From positions 1 through 64,000 of the forward strand of contig CAJUGS010000007.1 of assembly GCA_910586305.1 (NCBI GenBank): a stretch of DNA of 64,000 bases, written 5' to 3'. Positions 1 through 9,124 of this stretch are shown here, in pieces; position 1 is the first letter of the stretch; every line of letters starts with the position of its first letter. The position numbers and the translations under genes are program-made. The notes beneath the pieces are model-generated. The model did no database searches. It was not told where the DNA came from and worked only from the letters and a program-made list of their open reading frames with translations. The stretch is from an uncultured Duncaniella sp. GTDB lineage: Bacteria; Bacteroidota; Bacteroidia; Bacteroidales; Muribaculaceae.

Positions 1-38
1 TCGCCTTTTTGCAGAGATGCAACGGTTTTCTTTGCCAT
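1..38 (-). CDS. DUF4295 family small protein, 5' end only
   Basis: The minus strand reads MAKKTVASLQKG and then leaves the window. This matches the start of the short basic DUF4295 protein that follows rpmG in Bacteroidota. It lies 11 nt after the rpmG stop and is presumably co-transcribed with rpmB and rpmG. Its function is unknown; its position suggests a link to the ribosome. Only 12 codons are visible, so the call rests on the opening residues and the conserved neighbourhood. Confidence 0.75.
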   Translation of the reverse strand, partial: MAKKTVASLQKG

Positions 39-49
39 GAGTCAGTGAA

Positions 50-238
50 TTATTTAATTTCTTTGTGAACGGTAACTTTCTTGAGGATGGGGTTGTATTT
101 CTTCAACTCCAGACGCTCGGTGGTGTTCTTGCGGTTCTTGGTGGTGATATAACGGGAAGTGCCGGGCATACCGCTTGCCTTGTGCTCGGTGCATTCGAGG
201 ATGACCTGAACGCGATTTCCTTTAGCTTTCTTTGCCAT
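50..238 (-). CDS. rpmG: Ribosomal protein L33
   Basis: A 62-residue basic protein of the large ribosomal subunit, full length for the family. The core 'TTKNRKNTTERLELKKY' is the L33 signature. Only one cysteine remains (ECTEH); the positions that hold the zinc ribbon CxxC pairs in other L33 proteins are occupied by other residues, so this is the cysteine-poor, zinc-independent form. It follows rpmB by 6 nt in the same operon and precedes the DUF4295 gene. Confidence 0.97.
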   Translation of the reverse strand: MAKKAKGNRVQVILECTEHKASGMPGTSRYITTKNRKNTTERLELKKYNPILKKVTVHKEIK

Positions 239-244
239 CTTCTT

Positions 245-505
245 TTAAATGATGTCTAAGTATTTGATTTCTGTGATATATCCTTTTGCGGCAGCTTCCT
301 TGATGGCTGCGTCGAGACCCTTCTTGTTGATGGTGCGGAGACCGGCGGCAGAGAGGGTCAGGGTGATCCAAGCTTGCTCCTCTACCCAGAAAAATTTCTT
401 GGTGAAGAGATTGACGTCAAACTTGCGCTTGGTGCGACGCTTGGAGTGCGACACATTGTTGCCCACCATTGCTTTCTTGCCGGTAATCTGACAAACTTTT
501 GACAT
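245..505 (-). CDS. rpmB: Ribosomal protein L28
   Basis: An 86-residue large-subunit protein beginning MSKVCQITGKKAMVGNNVSHS, the typical L28 N-terminus, with the later 'KFFWVEEQAWITLTLSAAG' region also conserved. It is the first gene of the rpmB-rpmG-DUF4295 operon. A near-consensus promoter lies about 130 nt upstream (639-670), leaving a leader that could carry autogenous control, although I see no specific structure in it. Confidence 0.97.
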   Translation of the reverse strand: MSKVCQITGKKAMVGNNVSHSKRRTKRKFDVNLFTKKFFWVEEQAWITLTLSAAGLRTINKKGLDAAIKEAAAKGYITEIKYLDII

Positions 506-638
506 GGCTGTTGGTTTTTATCTCTTTGTGATTTACTTATTTATTTGACGGGAAGCAGTGGGCGCCATCACACGTCTCATATCACCGCACGGTGCATCTT
601 TCCGGCAGTTTTCGAGGATGTGCCACAAAACTCGGCTG

Positions 639-670
639 CAAAGTTAAGCATTTTCAATGGGTTTAACAAA
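639..670 (-). promoter_or_regulatory. Promoter for rpmB-rpmG operon
   Basis: On the minus strand the -33 element TTTG (667-670) and the -7 element TAACTTTG (639-646) are 20 nt apart, matching the Bacteroidota housekeeping consensus TTTG-N19-TAnnTTTG. Transcription would start near 633, about 130 nt before the rpmB start codon. Confidence 0.75.
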
Positions 671-720
671 TATTTTTAACGATAATTTCATGTTAATTAC
701 AATGTTTAACCCATAAAAAC

Positions 721-757
721 AAGACCGGCCGTCCTCATGGAGAGGAGTGCCGGTCTT
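721..757 (-). terminator. Rho-independent terminator after the GH5 gene
   Basis: A 9-bp perfect stem, AAGACCGGC (721-729) with GCCGGTCTT (749-757), is followed on the minus strand by GTTTTTATGG. It ends the minus-strand operon of the polysaccharide locus. Confidence 0.8.
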
Positions 758-784
758 GCAGTTATCATACGGTGGTGATTCTAT

Positions 785-2524
785 TCAGAACGGATAGAGG
801 CCCTCTGCGGCACCCTGCATGATGGCGTCGATCACATAGGCATTCTTAGCTGTGCCGTTGTTGCGGTTGATATCGCCGCCGGTCTCCCAATAGAAGGGAA
901 CGCATCCGGCATTCTTAGCTGTCTTGGTGATATAGCTTGTCCAGTAGGCGCGTGAGTCCTTCCAGCGAGGGAAGTCGATATCCTTGGCCGAGGATGTGAG
1001 ATTCTGCACAGCATACTCGCCCACAATCACAGGAATACCCTTTGATGCCCAGTTGTCCTTCATCACCTTGAACTTGCCGTCGATGTGGCTTTCCTCGCCC
1101 CAGGTGCAGTTGCGGTCCGATCCGGGCACATGGAACTGCGCGCCCCAGTAGTATTTGATGGTGGGCGACCATGCTCCGTCCTTGTCCATGATGGTGAAGT
1201 CGGAGGGGTCGTACATATGCACCTCCACAAGTGTGCGGTCGGCCACGCCATCCTCGGGGAGCTTGAAGCCGTTCTTGCCGAGCTCGTCTATCTCGGTGCG
1301 CGGAGCCTGGTGGATGAGACAGCGCATAGCGTTGTTTCCGCCGGTGGCGCGGACGGTGTTGACAAATGTCTGCTGATACTTCATGATTGCCTCCACGGCC
1401 TTGGCGGGAGAGCCATGCTGCACGCCGGGCTCGTTCATACTGGCAAAGAGGAGGTGCTCGTCAAAGTGGTTGAGCTTCTCGGCTATCTGCTTCCAGTAGT
1501 CGGCCTGCTTGGTGTTCACAGCTTCATCGTAACCGTTTGACACCGATTCCTCGAGCCAGCCGCCGTCCCAGTGGATATTGAGGATGGCATACATCCCCTC
1601 GCCCACGATCCAACCTACCACCTCTTCCACGCGTGAGAGCCATGCGGGGTCTATGGTGTTGGTGGACGCGTCGGAAACGTGGCTGTCCCATGCGCAAGGT
1701 ATACGCACAGCGTTAAAGCCGAGAGCCTTGAGGCCCTTGATATAGTCGCGGCTGACTGCGGGATTTCCCCAGCCGGTCTCACCGCCGGGCACTTCCATGG
1801 TGTTGCCGATGTTGATACCTGCCTTCATGCGTGAGGCAAGCTCTTTGGCTGTGCTCTTCATCTCGTCCGACTTGGGAGCCACCTCCTGGGTGAGGCTGAC
1901 GGTTACAGCCACCGAGGGGTCCTTGACAAGCGAGATGACCACGTCGCCAGAACGGGCAGCCTCGGTGAAATTGCCCGGGAAGTCAAATGTCACGGCATTC
2001 TCCTGGAGAGAACGGGCCTTAACCTGCGACAGCCATTCAGGGCATGAGATTTCCACCTCGTCGGTGGCAGCGTAGGTGATGGTCACCGAGCCTCCGGCAG
2101 GAGCCAGCTCCTGTGAGGGAGATACGGAGACAAGCTTGACGGTCTCTGAGCCATACTGTGTGACGGCGACGGTGGCCTTGTGGCTTCCGGAGGTCACGAG
2201 CAGATTGCCCGTGCGGGGTTCGAAATCCGCGTTGGGGTCACAGGTGATGTCGCAGACATACATCTTGCCCGAGGTGGATACACGCAAATCCGAAGCATGG
2301 AGCCACTCGGAGTCGGATGCCACCGACGGTTTTGAGGGAGCGAGAATGGCGATGGTCTGCGGAGTTGTGCCGGCCATGGCCATCTCGGTCTTGCTAACTT
2401 TGAAATCGCCGTCGCCTCCGATAATTTCGGGCTTTGCGCCTTCGTTGTCGTCGCTGCACGACGCAGCCATCATCATTGCGGCTGTCAGAAAGAGAGAAGA
2501 AATGAGTGTCTTGAGTGTTTTCAT
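785..2524 (-). CDS. GH5 endo-glucanase (xyloglucanase-like, GH5_4 type) lipoprotein with two BACON domains
   Basis: This is a 579-residue surface lipoprotein (lipobox AASC, lipidated Cys23). Two BACON-like beta domains (about 38-125 and 130-215) precede the GH5 barrel (about 220-579). The barrel opens with 'GINIGNTMEVPGGETGWGNP', a GH5_4 hallmark. The acid/base is Glu365 in SMNEP and the nucleophile is Glu503 in VGEY. GH5_4 enzymes cleave beta-1,4-glucan backbones, often xyloglucan, and the Bacteroides ovatus xyloglucan enzyme BoGH5A has a BACON-GH5 layout with one BACON domain. Together with GH31, GH2 and GH3 nearby, endo-xyloglucanase is the best call. A cellulase or mixed-linkage glucanase remains possible. 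It is the last gene of the susC operon. Confidence 0.88.
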   Translation of the reverse strand: MKTLKTLISSLFLTAAMMMAASCSDDNEGAKPEIIGGDGDFKVSKTEMAMAGTTPQTIAILAPSKPSVASDSEWLHASDLRVSTSGKMYVCDITCDPNADFEPRTGNLLVTSGSHKATVAVTQYGSETVKLVSVSPSQELAPAGGSVTITYAATDEVEISCPEWLSQVKARSLQENAVTFDFPGNFTEAARSGDVVISLVKDPSVAVTVSLTQEVAPKSDEMKSTAKELASRMKAGINIGNTMEVPGGETGWGNPAVSRDYIKGLKALGFNAVRIPCAWDSHVSDASTNTIDPAWLSRVEEVVGWIVGEGMYAILNIHWDGGWLEESVSNGYDEAVNTKQADYWKQIAEKLNHFDEHLLFASMNEPGVQHGSPAKAVEAIMKYQQTFVNTVRATGGNNAMRCLIHQAPRTEIDELGKNGFKLPEDGVADRTLVEVHMYDPSDFTIMDKDGAWSPTIKYYWGAQFHVPGSDRNCTWGEESHIDGKFKVMKDNWASKGIPVIVGEYAVQNLTSSAKDIDFPRWKDSRAYWTSYITKTAKNAGCVPFYWETGGDINRNNGTAKNAYVIDAIMQGAAEGLYPF

Positions 2525-2538
2525 TACTGAGAGAAATC

Positions 2539-2588
2539 GGGGCGGCCAAAGTCGAGTCCGTTTATTGAGCCGTGATTTTGACCGCCCC
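2539..2588 (-). other. Intergenic stem between SGBP gene and GH5 gene
   Basis: GGGGCGG (2539-2545) can pair with CCGCCCC (2582-2588) in the operon transcript across a loop of about 36 nt. No U-tract follows, so it is more likely an RNA-stability or processing element, or chance, than a terminator. Confidence 0.35.
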
Positions 2589-2627
2589 GCGTAAAGGGGT
2601 TAGTTTATTCGTGGTGTTGTAAGAAGA

Positions 2628-5210
2628 TTACCAGGCCACAGAGTTGAAGAGATGCTTGAATGTGAACTGTGCGCGCTGGCTGTCCTTGAATCCGAGACCG
2701 GGCATAAGGTCGCCGTTGCGTGTACCGAAGGCACAGTTGTTGCCGGTGGCACCGTAGCAGTTCCAGAGTTCAAGACGGTAGGGAGTACCGTCATTGGTAT
2801 CGAGCACCTTGGATGCGTCATAGCCTGTCACTTTCACACCGTCTTTATACAGGGCGTCGAGCACTGCATGGGTCTGGGGGAAGTAGGCATAGAAATTGTC
2901 CACCTGCACGAATGTCATGATTGTTCCTTCCGTGAAGTCGATACCGTTGGCGTTAAGGGTGATGTCAAACGAAGGATTTTCGAATACAAGCTTGTTGTTG
3001 CCGTCGACTACCACGTTGAACGAAGCACCCTGGTTGTAGTTCCAATCACCGGCCCAATCCTTGTTGATGGAAACCCAGTTGGGAGTGAAGGTGGGCTCGC
3101 AGAGTATCACGAGGTCCATCTCGATGGATTTGCTGAAGGCAAGAGCAGGCTCCGAACCTGCATTGGTGGCCGAGCTGAAAGCCGATTCAACCACCAAGCC
3201 GTCCTTGGCACCCTTTCCATAGATGTTGAAAAGCTCGACACGGAAGTTGCCGTTGTCCTCGATGTCGCCATAGAAAAGCTTGTTGGCATCCATAGCGATT
3301 GCCTTGCCGTCGAGACGAATCTCTTTGACCGAAGCAATAGCATTGGGATATGCGGCACGCAGACCTGCGATATCGACATTCCATACCATTCCGTCGACAC
3401 ACGAGCCCTCATACTTTAAAGTGTGCACACCGTCAAGTTCGGCGGGAAGCAGGGTGGCCATGTTAGCGGCCCATTCGCCATTCCAGTCGGAACCAACCAC
3501 ACAGAGGTTTACCGGAAAGCCATACTTCTTGTTGGCGGGAATCATGTTGACCGACAGAGTGGCAGGTTCGCTGTCGCGGAAGAAACCAAACTGTGCCTTG
3601 TCATCGGTGAGTGACAGAATCTTGATGGCGGTCTTGCGGTTCTCCACCAAGGGGCTGATGAAGTTGTCGGGAGCGAGAAGGTCGATAGTGGCTGTTATGG
3701 TCTTTTCAACCTCGTCGAGTGTATAGGTACCGGTCTGCTCCACACCGTTGTGGTCTTTGACGACGATAGTACCGTCGGCATTGATGGTCATAGAGCCGTT
3801 GCAGTTGCCGAAGGCCCATGTGTTGGTCTTGTCGGCATCCCAAAGCCACGAGTCGCCCACTATGGGCTCGCCGTTGCTGACAGTGCGCCATGAATCCTGT
3901 GTGCCATAGAACCACACCGGACCGTTGAACACGAGACACTCGCCCTCGTTGTAGTCAATCTCCCATGTCTTGCAGAGGAGTTCCTTCTTGAAGGGAACGT
4001 TGCGGGCTGTGGAGACGGGACGAACCGAGAGAGCTTCGTAGAGAGGAGTGGTGGTGCGCGACGAACCGGCTGAACCGAAGCGGTAGGAGACGGCAAACTG
4101 AGCGTCGCCGGCATTGATGGAGCCTGTGGCATAACGGCCCTCGCTACCTGCCGAGCTAATCTCGCTGATGGTGCGGGAGCCTGCGGCGGGGAGGAAGATA
4201 GAGTTGCCGTTGGGACCGGTGAGACGGAAGCCGGCTACACCGTCGACCTCGGTCCACTCCTTGGAACAGCTGTTGAAGAGTTCTTCAAACTCGGCTGCTG
4301 TGGGAAGAGTCACCTTGCCGCCCCAGGCACGGTTGGCTATATCGGCGGAAGTCTTGTAGATGTCGCCGCTCGCATAGTCGGCCACGTCGATGGAATTGTT
4401 GACACCGGTCACGTCGCCATAGCCGAAGAGGCCGCCGGCTTCGTTCTCGGAAGAGGCACCGACATTGTAGCGTGCCCACCTCACTGAGAGACCCAGGTCA
4501 ACAAGGTCGTTATCAAGGTCAAACTCGTAGGGAGAAGTCTTGAAGGTCTGCACGTCGCCATACACTATGCCACTGCCGAGATCGGCATAGCCTGCATAAT
4601 AATAGGTAGTGGCGGGAGCAAGATTCTTGAGCTCGGCTGAAAGAGTAGAAGCGTCGGCGAAGGGGATGGAAAGGCCTGCACGAACAGCCTCTGCATCCTC
4701 GACAGACGCTATGACAACGCCGAAGGTGGCATCGGCCGGAGCACCGGTAACACTCAGGCCAACCTTGGCCCCGTTGAAGGCCACGGCCTCGGGAGCAGCG
4801 GTGGTCACCTTGGTGTTGGTAGTGACAAGGCTCTTCACCTCGCCTACATAGGTGATACGCTTCTGCAGTGTCACGAAAGTCTGGTAGTAGAGGGTGGTGT
4901 TCTCGGTCAGGCCGGTGAGAGTGGCTACGAGATTCTCGCCGTCAAGCGCTCCGGTGACATTGTCGTGGAGATTGTCGGCGGTATAACCATAGTTGAAGCC
5001 AACGGTATATGACGAAGGATCGGTGTTACCAAGACCCTTGACCGTACCGTTGAGAGTGGCGGTCGTGGCTGTCACGTCAGCCGAGCCGGTGACTACGGAG
5101 TCCTCGCTCAGGAGCGGGTCTTTCACGATGGTGTAGTCATCGTCGTCGTTACACGAGGCCAGCACGAGCCCCATGAACAGCGATATGAATAGAAACAGTT
5201 TTGTTTTCAT
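2628..5210 (-). CDS. Surface glycan-binding-like lipoprotein, multidomain (860 aa)
   Basis: This lipoprotein (LASC, Cys20, followed by acidic NDDDD, a surface-export-like signal) lies in the SGBP position downstream of susD. Residues about 35-225 form two fibronectin/Ig-like domains. Residues about 231-400 resemble the FISUMP/Fibrobacter paralogous domain ('DLVDLGLSVRWARYNVGAS', then 'GKVTLPTAAEFEELF'). Residues about 410-560 form a beta-rich domain also present in the next SGBP. Residues about 570-705 and 710-858 are two related modules, each with a W-x-G-x-W start and an 'RVELFNIYG' or 'RLELWNCYG' motif. It has no catalytic signature. It probably binds the polysaccharide at the surface, like SGBP-B of known xyloglucan loci, but sequence alone does not show the ligand. 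Confidence 0.72.
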   Translation of the reverse strand: MKTKLFLFISLFMGLVLASCNDDDDYTIVKDPLLSEDSVVTGSADVTATTATLNGTVKGLGNTDPSSYTVGFNYGYTADNLHDNVTGALDGENLVATLTGLTENTTLYYQTFVTLQKRITYVGEVKSLVTTNTKVTTAAPEAVAFNGAKVGLSVTGAPADATFGVVIASVEDAEAVRAGLSIPFADASTLSAELKNLAPATTYYYAGYADLGSGIVYGDVQTFKTSPYEFDLDNDLVDLGLSVRWARYNVGASSENEAGGLFGYGDVTGVNNSIDVADYASGDIYKTSADIANRAWGGKVTLPTAAEFEELFNSCSKEWTEVDGVAGFRLTGPNGNSIFLPAAGSRTISEISSAGSEGRYATGSINAGDAQFAVSYRFGSAGSSRTTTPLYEALSVRPVSTARNVPFKKELLCKTWEIDYNEGECLVFNGPVWFYGTQDSWRTVSNGEPIVGDSWLWDADKTNTWAFGNCNGSMTINADGTIVVKDHNGVEQTGTYTLDEVEKTITATIDLLAPDNFISPLVENRKTAIKILSLTDDKAQFGFFRDSEPATLSVNMIPANKKYGFPVNLCVVGSDWNGEWAANMATLLPAELDGVHTLKYEGSCVDGMVWNVDIAGLRAAYPNAIASVKEIRLDGKAIAMDANKLFYGDIEDNGNFRVELFNIYGKGAKDGLVVESAFSSATNAGSEPALAFSKSIEMDLVILCEPTFTPNWVSINKDWAGDWNYNQGASFNVVVDGNNKLVFENPSFDITLNANGIDFTEGTIMTFVQVDNFYAYFPQTHAVLDALYKDGVKVTGYDASKVLDTNDGTPYRLELWNCYGATGNNCAFGTRNGDLMPGLGFKDSQRAQFTFKHLFNSVAW

Positions 5211-5234
5211 TTTTCGGTGATAAGGTTGGAGTGA

Positions 5235-7175
5235 TTACTCGATGGTGAAAGATGTGATAGTCACGTTGACATCGGTGAGATCGTTGGAAGAGCAGGTGCC
5301 GTCCATATCCACAGAGATTTCAATAGCATCGTTGCCATAGAAGTTATAGGTGGCTCCTGTCTCGTTGGTGAATGTCAGCTCGGTCTCTCCTGTGGTGTTG
5401 AGGTCGCGGACAAATGGCGAGCCTGAGTAGGCGGCGGCATCCCATCCGTAAGTATTGGCATCCTGGGCGCAGATTACAGCCTTGGGGGTCGAGGTCCAGT
5501 CGACACCTTCGACAGTGAAGCGCACCTTGACTGTCTGGCCCTTCTTGAGCTTGAGCTTGGATGGATCGATGGCAAACATCGAGTCGTCCTTGCCTGCCCA
5601 GGGGTTGTAGAGCATGACGCGCATATACTTATTGTCGTTGAGATAGAGAAGGTCGTTGGCCTTGATGTTGGCATTGTTGACGGGGATCACCATGGGGCCG
5701 CTCTGACCTCCGCTGAGGGGCTTGATGGTCATGTTGGCACAGAGATACTTGTTGACATCACCGTTGGCATCCTTCTCAACGGGCACACCGAACACCACTT
5801 CGTTGTTGTCGGCGTTGCACATCATCACCTTGAATTCCTTGCCGGTGATGGCCACGTTTCCGCTGGTGAGCAGGGTGATTTCCTTGTCAAAGACAATGTT
5901 GTTTCCTTCGATGGTGAAGTTGGCGGCATCGCCTCCCTCGGCATTCTCCAGAGTGGCCTTGCCATTGTTCTCGAGAGTGAGGGCGAAGTCCTCGATCGCA
6001 CCGTAGGCAGGAGCCCACGACGATCCGTAACCGCCTACCCATTCCCATGCACCGTTGGCACCGTTCCACCACAGGAGGTCATAGGGAACCTCTTCGTTGA
6101 GCAGGAAAGTGGTCTTGGAGGCCAGATAGGAAGCGTCGTCGCCTGAAATGGTGAAGAGTTCCTTTGCAAGGTCATCATACTCCGGTTCCTTGACAGGCTT
6201 GGTCTCCACAAGGTCGGGACCCTGCGAGGGAATCTGCACGAGGCCGTCGCGCACATCCTTGGCCACGAAGTTCCATACAATCCACCATGCGCCCTCCGAA
6301 TTGGTACGCATAGTAGCTATCTGGAGCACATAGGGATTGACAGTGAGAATGTTGAGGTCCTGCGAGTAGTTGGAGCAGACATCGTCACCCCACGCTGCGT
6401 GAAGCATCTCGCAGTCGTTGAAAGTGAGGAGGGGGCTCTTGGGATTGGAGACATTGAGGTTGAATCCGCCGGTGACGGTGGTAGCGCCGTTGGAGTCGAC
6501 ACGCTTTATCTCGGCCACACAGCCCTTGGAGGCATCGAGGCTGAGAGTCATCTCGGAGCTCATATAGGGGTCGTCGGCCGGTATGAGCCAGCTCTGGAAG
6601 CCGGGATCCCAGTTGAAGTTCCAGTTGTCAAGGGTGATGTCGGTTACTCCCGAGCCATCGTTGAGCAGGTCGTCGGGACTCATGTAGCCCACGGGGGCAG
6701 TTCCCTTGTAGGGGAGATACGCACGGTCCATAGGCACCCAGGTCTTGGGGTTTCCGTTGCCGTTTTCGTCAACACCGCCTGCAAGGTCGGTCCAGATAGC
6801 GTCGGAGAGTTCCTCGAACTTATTGGACTCTATAGTGAATACATAAGGCTCTCCCCACACGAGACCGGCCTGGGTGGTGACACCGAATTTCACCGTGTAC
6901 TCACCTGCAAAGGGAAGTGTCATGGTGATCTCGGGCTGTTGCGAACGACCGTTGGGGGTTTCCCAACACGGTGTTGCGCCTTTCACGAGCGATTTGAGGT
7001 AGATAACATTGGGATCATTCGGGTCTGCAGTGACCGAGTAGGCGATACCTTCCACGAGCTCTTCGGAGGAGATGCTGGCGGCGGGAGTATCATGATCCTC
7101 CGGGCTACAGGCGACAAAAGCGGGTACTGACGCGCCGAGAGCCAGGACTAAAAGATAGTTTATTGCTTTTTTCAT
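5235..7175 (-). CDS. SusE/SGBP-B-like surface glycan-binding lipoprotein (646 aa)
   Basis: This lipoprotein (FVAC, Cys23) follows susD, the usual SusE/SGBP position. An N-terminal Ig/PKD-like domain (about 30-115) precedes two beta-rich, tryptophan-rich domains (about 120-305 and 335-487), of which the second resembles residues 410-560 of the neighbouring 860-residue protein. The C-terminal module (about 495-646) contains 'YMRVMLYNPWAG', similar to the repeated C-terminal motif of that neighbour. The many Trp and Tyr residues fit a glycan-binding role. It is co-transcribed with susCD: a 217-nt gap separates it from susD and 24 nt from the next gene. The glycan ligand is inferred from the neighbouring enzymes. 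Confidence 0.75.
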   Translation of the reverse strand: MKKAINYLLVLALGASVPAFVACSPEDHDTPAASISSEELVEGIAYSVTADPNDPNVIYLKSLVKGATPCWETPNGRSQQPEITMTLPFAGEYTVKFGVTTQAGLVWGEPYVFTIESNKFEELSDAIWTDLAGGVDENGNGNPKTWVPMDRAYLPYKGTAPVGYMSPDDLLNDGSGVTDITLDNWNFNWDPGFQSWLIPADDPYMSSEMTLSLDASKGCVAEIKRVDSNGATTVTGGFNLNVSNPKSPLLTFNDCEMLHAAWGDDVCSNYSQDLNILTVNPYVLQIATMRTNSEGAWWIVWNFVAKDVRDGLVQIPSQGPDLVETKPVKEPEYDDLAKELFTISGDDASYLASKTTFLLNEEVPYDLLWWNGANGAWEWVGGYGSSWAPAYGAIEDFALTLENNGKATLENAEGGDAANFTIEGNNIVFDKEITLLTSGNVAITGKEFKVMMCNADNNEVVFGVPVEKDANGDVNKYLCANMTIKPLSGGQSGPMVIPVNNANIKANDLLYLNDNKYMRVMLYNPWAGKDDSMFAIDPSKLKLKKGQTVKVRFTVEGVDWTSTPKAVICAQDANTYGWDAAAYSGSPFVRDLNTTGETELTFTNETGATYNFYGNDAIEISVDMDGTCSSNDLTDVNVTITSFTIE

Positions 7176-7393
7176 TGGGAAAAATAGGAGAGATTGATGT
7201 TTTAAGACATTAGGTGTTTTTGGCTCCGACCGAGGAAGCGGGAATAGACGGAACGCATGGACTGACGTCTGTGTGTGTGCTTATACACAACGGGATTATG
7301 GTTCCGAAATTATCTACCGTATTAAGTTTTAACATATTATAATACCTCGATTGTTCCCGCACCCTCCGGCCGGACAGTGCCTTCTTAAATCCG

Positions 7394-9085
7394 TTATCTC
7401 CAGCCCTCGTTCTGGACAAGCACTCCGTTGGAGAGTGTAATCTGGTCCTGGGGAATTTGCTGGAGGCCTTTTGTGGCGACAATCTTTGAGCGGACATATG
7501 AGTTGGTTGTCTCAACACCACCGTTCCATATCTTGCCTCCCGAGGCACACACGGCATCTGCCATCACGTCGACACCCTGACGCAGGAGGTCCCAGTAGCG
7601 GAGCCCCTCGAAAGCAAGCTCACGGGCGCGCTCGTCCATGATGTTTTTCTGTGTGAGGGCCACTTCGCCGAGACCGGCGCGTTTGCGGATGTTGTTGAGA
7701 TAGGTAGCTCCCTGGGGGGCGCCGAGTTCGGCAGCCATGAGGAGGACGTCGGCATAGCGCACCATCACAAACTGCTCGGGGTTGTTGATCATGAAGTCAA
7801 GTGTACCCTCGGCGTTGGCAAATGGAGAGCCGTTGCCAAAGATGATGGGAGTGTACTTCTTGTTTGAGTATCCTGTATAGTTACGCCAGTCGAGATAGCA
7901 GGCCTCGAATGAAGCCTTGGATGCAATCCCCTCTCCTTCCATATCTATGACGGAAGGAGCCAGACGCTTGTCGCCGTTCTCGAACATTTCGAGGAACTCC
8001 GGAGTCACGGTGCAGACACCCCAGCCCTTGCCGTAGGGAGGACAGTCGTTGAAGTTACGCATACCCATGTTGACGAGCAGACGGTTGGAGGCCTGGAGGG
8101 CATAGTTGTCTTCTCCGGAAGGATAGTTGTAGGTGGGGAAGAATTTCATGGCGAGGATGACTTCCTTATTGGCATCGCCGGCATATGACGAACCTTCGGC
8201 CCAACCAAGTTCACCGGGAATGGGAACAAGAGAGGCTGCCGGCCAGAGATCCTTGAAGTCATCAATAAGGCCATACTTGCCGGATGTGATGATATCGGTC
8301 ACTGCTGCGAGCGCATCGGCCTTTGTCACGGATCCGATGGTTTCGCCGTCGGCAGGTGTGAAGCCAGGCTCCTTGCCGTAATACCCGCTATAGTACAGAT
8401 AGGCGCGGGCCATGATAGCTTCGGCAGCATAGCGGGTGATGCGGCCATGGTCATCGACCGATGTGTTCTTGTCGGCCGGGATGTTGGCTATGGCATACTG
8501 GAGGTCATCGAAAATGTGGGCATATACCTCGGCGGGATCGGCCTGGGCACGGTTCTCGCTCGAAGGCTCAAGGAAGAGGGGTATGTTGCCGAATAGGCGG
8601 ACCAGGTCGAAGTACATGATGGCACGTATGGCACGTGCTTCACCCAGATATAGACCCTTTGTCTCCTCGCTCTCCCATTTGATTTGCTCGGCACGGGTGA
8701 TGAGCTCGTTGCAACGATATATACCGGCATAGTAGAGCTTCCAGTCATAGGTGAAGATTGTCTGCTGTCCGGGACCGTAGGATGTGTCGAAATGGTCAAG
8801 CACGATATTGGCCGAACCGTCGCCCACACCGCCACCTCCGAGAGTCTCGTCGGAGAGGATGTTGGAGGCGATAAGGAATGTGACAGGGCCGTCGGTCGAC
8901 ATGACTCTGCGCCATCCGTCATAACAGCCGATGAGGGCTCGCCATGCGTCCTTCTCGGTCTTGTAGAAGTTTTCGGTGTTCGACTCTGTCTTTGACGTAA
9001 CGTCGAGGAAGCTTTCGGAGCAGGAAGTCATGCCCAGGAAGCCGGCGAGGCCCAGAGTGAGTATGAGGTATTTATATTTATTCAT
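7394..9085 (-). CDS. susD: SusD/RagB-family outer-membrane glycan-binding lipoprotein
   Basis: The 563-residue lipoprotein starts at MNKYKYLILTLG, with lipobox MTSC and 'SESFLD' after the lipidated cysteine, typical of SusD proteins. I chose this start over an ATG 36 nt upstream because the longer form would disrupt the signal peptide. The TPR-rich middle ('RAIRAIMYFDLVRLFGNIPLF') and the C-terminal 'RARELAFEGLRYWDLLRQG' motif are family signatures. SusD forms the lid on the SusC barrel and corresponds to SGBP-A of xyloglucan loci. It begins 39 nt after the susC stop. Confidence 0.93.
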   Translation of the reverse strand: MNKYKYLILTLGLAGFLGMTSCSESFLDVTSKTESNTENFYKTEKDAWRALIGCYDGWRRVMSTDGPVTFLIASNILSDETLGGGGVGDGSANIVLDHFDTSYGPGQQTIFTYDWKLYYAGIYRCNELITRAEQIKWESEETKGLYLGEARAIRAIMYFDLVRLFGNIPLFLEPSSENRAQADPAEVYAHIFDDLQYAIANIPADKNTSVDDHGRITRYAAEAIMARAYLYYSGYYGKEPGFTPADGETIGSVTKADALAAVTDIITSGKYGLIDDFKDLWPAASLVPIPGELGWAEGSSYAGDANKEVILAMKFFPTYNYPSGEDNYALQASNRLLVNMGMRNFNDCPPYGKGWGVCTVTPEFLEMFENGDKRLAPSVIDMEGEGIASKASFEACYLDWRNYTGYSNKKYTPIIFGNGSPFANAEGTLDFMINNPEQFVMVRYADVLLMAAELGAPQGATYLNNIRKRAGLGEVALTQKNIMDERARELAFEGLRYWDLLRQGVDVMADAVCASGGKIWNGGVETTNSYVRSKIVATKGLQQIPQDQITLSNGVLVQNEGWR

Positions 9086-9124
9086 TGTTGATGGAAGTGA
9101 TGTCGTTAGGAGATTCACCATTGA

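Noticed and set aside
2652..3419. 255-codon open frame opposite the 860-residue SGBP-like gene
   Set aside because: Antisense shadow; the minus strand has a lipobox and recognisable domains, the plus strand has neither.
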